From Actinomycetota bacterium (GTDB lineage: Bacteria > Actinomycetota > Thermoleophilia > Gaiellales > Gaiellaceae): 56,355 nt of DNA. Under the pieces are notes generated by a model. The model was not told the DNA's origin, searched no databases, and saw nothing but the letters and a program-made list of their open reading frames with translations. Both the position numbers and the translations under genes were made by a program. The stretch lies in the NCBI GenBank assembly GCA_005883355.1, contig VAXG01000103.1, positions 1-56,355 on the forward strand. The letters are read 5' to 3'. Every line of letters begins with the position of its first letter. Positions within the stretch are counted from its first letter, which is position 1. Of the stretch, positions 50,923-56,355 are shown piece after piece.

Positions 50923-51956
50923 ACCCTCGCATCGAGCGTCTCCGCGAATTGCTCGAGGAGCCACTCCTCGTCACCAACCCGACGAACATCCACTACCTCT
51001 TCGGGTTCAAGAGCTCGAACGCTGCGCTTCTGGTCGATCAGGACCGCGCTCGGCTCTTCACCGACTTCCGCTATTCGGAGGCGGCGCGCGCGGTCGAGGG
51101 CGTGGAGTTCGAGGAGACGAAGCGGGCGCTGCTCGCCGATCTTGCCGGCAGATTGTCCGGGCCCATCGGATTCGAAGCCGATTTCGTCTCCTACGCAGGC
51201 TACGAAACGCTTCGGGACGGCTCCGTGGAGCCCGTTCCGCGGCGCGGTCTCGTCGAGCGGCTCCGCGCGATCAAGGACGAAGAAGAGCTCGCCGCGATCA
51301 AGCGCGCGTGTGAGATCACCGATCGGGTCTTCGAGCGGCTGGTCGAGCAGCGCTTCGTCGGCCGAACCGAACGAGACCTCGCGTGGACGATCGAGCAACT
51401 CTTCCACGACGAGGGCGCAGAAGCCGTCGCTTTCGAGACGATCGTTGCGTCGGGGCCGAACTCGGCGCGTCCGCATGGCCGGGCGACCGATCGCCAGATC
51501 GGACGCGGCGAAACGGTGATCGTGGATACCGGCTGCGTCGTCGGCGGCTACGCCTCCGATTACACACGGACGTTCACGACCGGATTCGTCGAAGGCCCGA
51601 TCAAGGAGGTCTACGCCCTCGTGCTCGCGGCCCAGCAAGCGGGTTTCGATGCGCTTCGCGCCGGCGTCCGGGGTCTCGACGCCGACGCCGCGGCCCGGCG
51701 CGTGGTGGACGCCACCCCGTTCGCCGGCACCTTCGGCCACGGGCTCGGCCACGGTCTCGGCCTGGAGGTGCACGAGGCGCCGCGGCTTTCGACCGAATCG
51801 ACGGACACCCTGGCGGCCGGCAACGTCGTGACGGTCGAGCCCGGGATCTATCTCGACGGTCGAGCCGGGATCAGGATCGAGGACAACGTGGTCGTCACGA
51901 ACGGCGGGATCCAGAACCTCACAGGCTTCCGCAAAGACCTGATCACCGTCGGCTAG
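50919..51956 (+). CDS. pepP: M24B Xaa-Pro aminopeptidase/prolidase
   Basis: 345 aa from ATG 50919 (4-bp overlap with aroQ). N-terminal creatinase-like domain (VTNPTNIHYLFGFKSSNAAL) and pita-bread metallopeptidase domain with all five ligands: D in VIVDTGCVV, D in ASDYTRTF, H in GHGLGHGLGLEVHE, E in TVEPGIYL and E in RIEDNVVV. It hydrolyses X-Pro bonds. Sits between aroQ and efp, the usual actinobacterial order. pepP versus pepQ cannot be settled from sequence alone. Confidence 0.93.
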   Translation: MNPRIERLRELLEEPLLVTNPTNIHYLFGFKSSNAALLVDQDRARLFTDFRYSEAARAVEGVEFEETKRALLADLAGRLSGPIGFEADFVSYAGYETLRDGSVEPVPRRGLVERLRAIKDEEELAAIKRACEITDRVFERLVEQRFVGRTERDLAWTIEQLFHDEGAEAVAFETIVASGPNSARPHGRATDRQIGRGETVIVDTGCVVGGYASDYTRTFTTGFVEGPIKEVYALVLAAQQAGFDALRAGVRGLDADAAARRVVDATPFAGTFGHGLGHGLGLEVHEAPRLSTESTDTLAAGNVVTVEPGIYLDGRAGIRIEDNVVVTNGGIQNLTGFRKDLITVG

Positions 51957-51957
51957 C

Positions 51958-51963
51958 TACCCT
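51958..51963 (+). promoter_or_regulatory. -10 element TACCCT of efp
   Basis: It ends 7 nt before TTG 51971, two nt after the peptidase stop. Confidence 0.45.
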
Positions 51964-51970
51964 CTGCGCC

Positions 51971-52537
51971 TTGGCCGAGACCGTCAACACGAATCAGTTC
52001 AAGAACGGGATGCACATCGAGCTCGACGGTTCGTTTTGGCGCATCGTCGAGTTCCAGCACGTCAAGCCGGGCAAAGGCGGCGCGTTCGTCCGCACGAAGC
52101 TCAAAGGGCTGGACACCGGCGCGGTCGTCGACCGGACGTTCCGAGCCGGCGAGAAGTTCCCCCGCGTTCGGACCGAGACGAAAGACATGCAGTACCTCTA
52201 CGACTCCGGCGACGAAGTCGTGTTCATGGACCAGGACACCTACGAGCAGACGGCGCTCCCGCGCGGGACGGTCGAAGATGCGCTCGAGTTCATGCTTCCG
52301 TCCAGCTCGGTGCAGATGCTGCTCGTCAATGGCGCGCCGACCGGTGTCCAGCTACCTGCATCGGTGGAGCTGGCCGTGTCCCAGACCGAGCCGGGGGTGA
52401 AGGGCGACACGGTCTCGAACGTGACGAAGCCCGCAACGCTCGAGACCGGCGCGGTCGTGCACGTTCCGCTCTTCGTGAACCCGGGTGACCGCATCAAGGT
52501 CGACCCCCGCGAAAAACGCTATATCTCTCGAGCCTAG
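51971..52537 (+). CDS. efp: Translation elongation factor P
   Basis: 188 aa, relieves ribosome stalling at polyproline. TTG start (LAETVNTNQFKNGMHIELDG) fits the family N-terminus exactly. The modification loop HVKPGKGGAFVRTKLKGL carries Lys at the tip, the unmodified- or Lys-type EF-P rather than the Arg type. The C-terminal OB domain ends VNPGDRIKVDPREKRYISRA, with the KVDPREKRYISRA signature. Overlaps the convergent MBL-like gene by 4 bp. Confidence 0.97.
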   Translation: MAETVNTNQFKNGMHIELDGSFWRIVEFQHVKPGKGGAFVRTKLKGLDTGAVVDRTFRAGEKFPRVRTETKDMQYLYDSGDEVVFMDQDTYEQTALPRGTVEDALEFMLPSSSVQMLLVNGAPTGVQLPASVELAVSQTEPGVKGDTVSNVTKPATLETGAVVHVPLFVNPGDRIKVDPREKRYISRA

Positions 52538-53136
52538 GCCAACGCCCGGCGTAGCGCGTCGGCGCCGTTCTCCAGAACCGGATCGCCGTGCGACACGACG
52601 ACGAGCTCGACCGGAAGCTCGGCCAGGCGCTCGCGCAACTCCGGCCTCAGCCGCTGCTCGGCCCACTCCTGTTCGCCCTTGGGAAACCAGCGCACGGGCA
52701 GCTCGATCCCTCCGTTCGTTCCGATGAGGAGATCGCCCGAGATGAGTGCACGGTGCCGCTCGAGGAAGAACAACGCCTCGACCCAGTCGCTGCCCCTGAC
52801 GATCTCGGCCTGCACGCCGGCCGGCAGTTCGCCCTTCGCCTCGGGACGCCAGAGCGTCGCCTTGTAGCGGTCGAGCACCGTTGCGACGCTGCGCTCGTGC
52901 CAGTGCACGGTCAGCAGCACGTGCACCGGCAGATCGAGCCGTTCGACGTCGCGGTCGAGCGCCGACCAGAACAGGTCCTCTTCGTCGTCCGGGACGAGGG
53001 GATCGACGACGACGAGCGAATCCGCGAGCTCTGCGTAGACGGAGCCGACCTCGGGGCCCCATTGCTCGGCGTGATCCCACTCGGGATGCGACGCCGTCCA
53101 GCGCCACAAACCCGGCCTGAGCTCCTGGACCTCCAT
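52534..53136 (-). CDS. MBL-fold-like protein with degenerate metal motif
   Basis: 200 aa. The alpha-beta/beta-alpha layout is recognisable (LRPGLWRWTASHPEW, SLVVVDPLVPDDEEDLFWSA, VHVLLTVHWHERSVATVLDR, HRALISGDLLIG, ELVVVSHGDPVLENG). The HxHxDH motif is HWHERS: the Asp-His pair that holds the second metal is missing, while the late SHGDP His/Asp remains. Possibly a mono-metal enzyme or a non-catalytic binder. TAGGTT at 53150-53145 ends 8 nt before ATG 53136. Divergent from the carboxylase unit. Confidence 0.8.
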   Translation of the reverse strand: MEVQELRPGLWRWTASHPEWDHAEQWGPEVGSVYAELADSLVVVDPLVPDDEEDLFWSALDRDVERLDLPVHVLLTVHWHERSVATVLDRYKATLWRPEAKGELPAGVQAEIVRGSDWVEALFFLERHRALISGDLLIGTNGGIELPVRWFPKGEQEWAEQRLRPELRERLAELPVELVVVSHGDPVLENGADALRRALA

Positions 53137-53144
53137 GCCTGCAA

Positions 53145-53150
53145 AACCTA
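53145..53150 (-). promoter_or_regulatory. -10 element TAGGTT of the MBL-like gene
   Basis: Minus strand, ends 8 nt before ATG 53136. Confidence 0.5.
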
Positions 53151-53169
53151 TCCTGGCCCGGCAGGGCGC

Positions 53170-53175
53170 TAGGCT
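53170..53175 (+). promoter_or_regulatory. -10 element TAGGCT of the carboxylase unit
   Basis: Ends 6 nt before ATG 53182; leaderless start of the biotin carrier-accC transcript. Confidence 0.55.
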
Positions 53176-53181
53176 CCCCGC

Positions 53182-54987
53182 ATGCCGGCGCTCGCCGATA
53201 CCACCATCCGTCTCCTCGGCCAGGAGCCGCTCGCCGGGCGATTGCCGACGGCCGAACAGCTTCGGATCGCAGCAATCCTCGACCGGGCTGGCTACGCCTA
53301 TCTCGAGGTCTCGGGCGGCGGGTGCTTCGACAGCGCGGTTCGGCGGGGTGTGGAGAGCCCGTGGGAGCGAATTCGCGCTCTCAAGGCGCAGGTCAAGACA
53401 CCCTTGGGCCTCGCGCTGCGCGGCCGTTTCCTCGTCGGATCGCGTCCGGTCGACAACGACTTCATCCGGAGATTCATCGCGTGCGCAGCGGAGAACGGCA
53501 TCGACGTCTTTCGCCTACACGATCCCCTCAACGACGTCTCCAACCTGAGGGAGGCTGCGGACGCCGTCGCGCGTGCGGGCGGTGAGTTCGAGGCGGGCCT
53601 CGTCTACAGCCCGGGGCGAACCGGCGAGACCGATCCTTTGATGGAACAGGCCTCGGAGCTGCCGAATCTCGGCGCCGCGCGTGTGCTCCTGCACGACCCG
53701 ACCGGCTCGCTGCAACCACATCGCGCGCGGGAGCTGGTCACGGGCCTGCGCGAGGTCACCGGTCTTCCGGTGGGGATCTACTGCCAGGGCTCGGGGGGCA
53801 ACGCGCTTGCTGCCGCCCTCGAGGCTGCGCGCGCCGGAGCCGACCTGATCGCGTCCGCCGTCTATCCGATCGCGCTCACGCTGCACCGCGTGTCGGGAGA
53901 GGCGCTCGCGGAGGCGCTCGCGGGGCTCGGGCTCGACTGCGACATCGACGTCTCGGCTCTGTGGGAGGCGTCCGACGTGGTCGACGAGCACATCGGCGAC
54001 GAGCCAGTCACGCCACTTGCCCCGCGCATCGCGGTTCGCGCGGCGCAGCACGACCTTCCGGCGAGCCTCGTCACGGCGCTCGACACCAATCTGCGCGCAC
54101 AAGCAGCGGGTGCGAGGCTCGACGAGACCATCGCCGAGCTCGTGCGGATCCGCGCCGAGGTCGGCTGGCCGCCACTCGCCTCGCCGATCGGACAGCTGCT
54201 CGGCTCGCAGGCGCTGCTGAACGTCCTGTCCGCCAGCCGCTACTCCGTGGTGGTCGACGAGCTGCGGTCGCTGGTCGAAGGCCATCTCGGCACGACACCG
54301 GCCCCGATCGAGAAATCGATCGAGCGGATCGTTGCGCTCACGGCCGATCCGGAGTCGGTAGAAGACGCGACCGCGCCGCCGCTGCAGGAGGTTCGGGCCC
54401 AGTCCGAAGGCCTCGCCTCGAGCGAAGAAGAGCTGCTGCTGCTCGGTCTCTTCGGCGACAACGCGGAGCCGCTGCTCCGCACGATCCGCGGTCGGTCGTC
54501 GAGCGACGAGTTGACCGCAGGCGGTGTCGACCAGGCGCGGGCAGAGAGGATTCGCGAGCTCGTGCGCATCGTCCAGGAGACCGGAATCGGCGAGGTCACG
54601 ATCGAAGAGTCGGGGATGCGCGTCTCGGTGCGCCGGACCGAAGATCGCGAGCCGGCGGCACCGCGATCCCAGTCTCCACTGGCGATGGACGAGGCGGAGC
54701 TCGCCCCGGTCGCTCCCAACGGCATCGTCCGTGTCGAGGCGCCGATGGTCGGGACGTTCTATCGAGCGCCGCAGCCGGGCGCGGCGCCGTTCGTCGAGGA
54801 GGGACAGCCGGTCGGTGCGGGGCAAACGCTCTGCATCCTGGAGGCCATGAAGCTCATGAACGAAGTGAAGGCCGAGGTCGAGGGCATCGTGCGCGGGATC
54901 CACGTCGAGAATGCGGCGCCGGTCGAATTTGGGCAACTCCTCTTCGAGCTCGAACCGCTGACCGCGCGTCCGCTGGACGCCCTCTAA
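53182..54987 (+). CDS. Pseudo-carboxyltransferase domain fused to AccB-type biotin carboxyl carrier
   Basis: 601 aa. Residues 1-410 follow OadA/pyruvate-carboxylase carboxyltransferase throughout (GYAYLEVSGGGCFDSAVR, SPWERIRALK, NGIDVFRLHDPLNDVSNL, IGQLLGSQALLNVLSASRY). Yet the metal-site RDAHQ is R10-L-L-G-Q (Asp to L11), the carboxylated Lys of KDMAG is H171 in HDPTG, and the two His of LHCH are Y200 and Q202 in IYCQ. Residues about 453-591 are a complete AccB: RIRELVRIVQETGIGEVTIE, then EAMKLMNEV with biotinyl K557. The carrier should serve AccC downstream (3 nt spacing); the first domain looks catalytically dead. Confidence 0.9.
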   Translation: MPALADTTIRLLGQEPLAGRLPTAEQLRIAAILDRAGYAYLEVSGGGCFDSAVRRGVESPWERIRALKAQVKTPLGLALRGRFLVGSRPVDNDFIRRFIACAAENGIDVFRLHDPLNDVSNLREAADAVARAGGEFEAGLVYSPGRTGETDPLMEQASELPNLGAARVLLHDPTGSLQPHRARELVTGLREVTGLPVGIYCQGSGGNALAAALEAARAGADLIASAVYPIALTLHRVSGEALAEALAGLGLDCDIDVSALWEASDVVDEHIGDEPVTPLAPRIAVRAAQHDLPASLVTALDTNLRAQAAGARLDETIAELVRIRAEVGWPPLASPIGQLLGSQALLNVLSASRYSVVVDELRSLVEGHLGTTPAPIEKSIERIVALTADPESVEDATAPPLQEVRAQSEGLASSEEELLLLGLFGDNAEPLLRTIRGRSSSDELTAGGVDQARAERIRELVRIVQETGIGEVTIEESGMRVSVRRTEDREPAAPRSQSPLAMDEAELAPVAPNGIVRVEAPMVGTFYRAPQPGAAPFVEEGQPVGAGQTLCILEAMKLMNEVKAEVEGIVRGIHVENAAPVEFGQLLFELEPLTARPLDAL

Positions 54988-54989
54988 CG

Positions 54990-56339
54990 ATGTTCTCGCG
55001 CGTGCTCGTGGCGAACCGTGGCGAGATCGCGGTGCGCGTCATCCGCGCGCTGCACGAGCTCGGCGTGGAGGCGGTTGCCGTGTACTCGACGGCTGACGCC
55101 GGCACGCTGCACACACGCCTGGCCGACCAGGCGGTGTGCATCGGCCCGCCGAGCGCAACTGAGAGCTACCTGAACCTCCCTTCGGTCGTCGCCGCGGGCG
55201 AAACGACGCGCTGCGACGCGGTGCATCCCGGCTACGGCTTCCTCGCGGAGAACCCCGATTTCGTCAAGGCGTGCGAGGAGAACAACCTCGTGTTCGTCGG
55301 CCCGGACGCCGACGTCATGGCCCGCATGGGCGACAAGGTCGCGGCCAAGCGCGAGCTGGCAGAGGCCGGGCTCCCGCTCGTTCCCGGAACGGGGGCCGTC
55401 GAGGCGGATGAGGCGCGTGCCGGCGCGGCCGAGATCGGATTCCCCGTGCTGCTCAAGGCCTCGGCGGGTGGAGGTGGGAAGGGAATGCGGCTCGTGGAAC
55501 GACCGGATGACCTCGAGGATGCCTTCGCCAGGGCGAGCGCCGAGGCCCTCGCCGCGTTTGGCGACGGGACCCTCTACCTCGAGAAGCTGATCACTCCGGC
55601 ACGGCACGTCGAAATCCAGGTGCTCTGTGATGCCGACGGCGGCGTGCTCACACTGGGCGAGCGCGAATGCTCGATCCAGCGGAGGCACCAGAAGCTGATC
55701 GAGGAATCGCCGTCGCCGGCTCTCGACGACTCGACGCGCGAAGCGATGGAGTCGGCCGTTACGCGCGCGTGCCGTGCGATCTCCTATCTCAATGCCGGCA
55801 CGTTCGAGTTCCTGCTCGCGCCGGACGGCTCGTACTACTTCATCGAGCTCAACGCGCGGCTCCAGGTCGAACATCCCGTGAGCGAGCTCGTGACCGGAAT
55901 CGACATCGTGCGTGAACAGCTGAAGATCGCTGCGGGCGAACAGCTGCACGAAACCGGACGCGCGGCGAGACGTGGCCACGCGATCGAGGTCCGCCTCAAC
56001 GCCGAGGATCCGTCGCGCGGCTTTGCGCCTGCGCCGGGGGTGATCGAGCGCTTCCGGCCGCCGCTCGGTCCCGGCATCCGACTCGACACACATGTAGAAG
56101 AAGGCTCGGTGATCCCGCCGTACTACGACTCGCTGATCGGGAAGCTCATCGTGTGGGACGAGAATCGCGATGCAACGATCGAGCGGTCACTACGCGCGCT
56201 CGGCGAGCTCGATCTCCGTGGGGTGCGGACGACGCGCGAAGCGGCGCTGGAGATCCTCGCGAGCGAGGGGTTCCGCAGCGGGCAGTATTCGACGAGCTTC
56301 CTCGACGAGACCCGATTGGTAGCGGTCGGTGCGCCTTGA
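54990..56339 (+). CDS. accC: Biotin carboxylase subunit of acyl-CoA carboxylase
   Basis: 449 aa, ATP-grasp enzyme carboxylating biotin on the carrier. N-terminal VLVANRGEIAVRVIRALHEL, HPGYGFLAEN, the Gly-rich ATP lid KASAGGGGKGMRLV, EIQVLCDADGG, the Glu/Asn metal ligands and catalytic Arg in FIELNARLQVEHPVSELVTG, and C-terminal PYYDSLIGKLIVW are all intact. ATG lies 3 nt after the fusion gene's stop. The acyl-CoA carboxyltransferase partner (AccA/AccD or AccD-type beta) is not in the window. Confidence 0.96.
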   Translation: MFSRVLVANRGEIAVRVIRALHELGVEAVAVYSTADAGTLHTRLADQAVCIGPPSATESYLNLPSVVAAGETTRCDAVHPGYGFLAENPDFVKACEENNLVFVGPDADVMARMGDKVAAKRELAEAGLPLVPGTGAVEADEARAGAAEIGFPVLLKASAGGGGKGMRLVERPDDLEDAFARASAEALAAFGDGTLYLEKLITPARHVEIQVLCDADGGVLTLGERECSIQRRHQKLIEESPSPALDDSTREAMESAVTRACRAISYLNAGTFEFLLAPDGSYYFIELNARLQVEHPVSELVTGIDIVREQLKIAAGEQLHETGRAARRGHAIEVRLNAEDPSRGFAPAPGVIERFRPPLGPGIRLDTHVEEGSVIPPYYDSLIGKLIVWDENRDATIERSLRALGELDLRGVRTTREAALEILASEGFRSGQYSTSFLDETRLVAVGAP

Positions 56340-56355
56340 CCCTCGTGGTTTCGGA

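Overview
The window is GC-rich, densely packed chromosomal DNA with many ATGA/GTGA 4-bp gene overlaps and frequent GTG or TTG starts. Gene content (short GltX, fused AroK-AroB, class II AroQ, M24B peptidase, EF-P, biotin carrier and AccC in a row, plus a hut cluster using glutamate formiminotransferase) suggests a deep-branching actinobacterium, most likely class Thermoleophilia. That placement is an inference from gene order and protein style; there is no rRNA here. No insertion sequence, integrase, prophage or CRISPR array is visible.

Layout. 1-9.3 kb: truncated methyltransferase, rlmN, a GH13 glucosidase, a stand-alone MshEN-type (c-di-GMP binding) domain, threonine aldolase, an FtsX-type ABC transporter and a Ca2+/H+ exchanger. 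9.3-17.7 kb: a Cys-rich orphan, nfo, gltX, then a receiver protein followed by three peptidases (M3-like, M14, secreted S8 with a C-terminal pentapeptide repeat). 17.7-21.1 kb: a looser, more accessory stretch with a secreted HNH-like protein, an anchored orphan, tRNA-Gln and tRNA-Glu, an APH(6)-like kinase and a compact structured RNA element. 21.1-27.8 kb (minus strand): HD protein, membrane protein, heterodimeric ABC exporter, Fe-S uracil-DNA glycosylase and methyltransferase. 27.8-33.4 kb: histidine degradation (ftcD-hutH-hutU-hutI). 33.4-40 kb: small envelope proteins, cupin, MBL hydrolase, hisS, aspS, a coiled-coil/anchor/RlpA-like trio. 40-52.5 kb: mnmA, a degenerate anti-sigma plus SigB/F-type sigma, alaS-ruvX-mltG, aroE-aroC-aroKB-aroQ, peptidase, efp. 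52.5-56.3 kb: MBL-like protein, a carboxyltransferase-like/BCCP fusion and accC.

The strongest regulatory signal is a repeated promoter layout. More than 20 transcription units have a TANNNT -10 hexamer ending only 5-10 nt before the start codon, which predicts leaderless mRNAs. At nfo/gltX and methyltransferase/ftcD one 7-bp TANNNTA serves both directions, with start codons 6-8 nt away on each side. In three places the upstream gene's TAG stop codon is the first half of the next gene's -10.

The most striking protein is at 53182-54987. A full-length oxaloacetate-decarboxylase/pyruvate-carboxylase-type carboxyltransferase fold has lost all four metal and carboxy-lysine ligands and is fused to an intact AccB-type biotin carrier, directly upstream of accC. 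Other pseudo-enzyme-like domains are the Cys-less NifU-like N-terminus of MnmA and an RsbW-like anti-sigma without ATP-site residues. Several intergenic gaps (15.7, 20.9, 30.3 and 40.0 kb) hold nested perfect hairpins that no gene explains.
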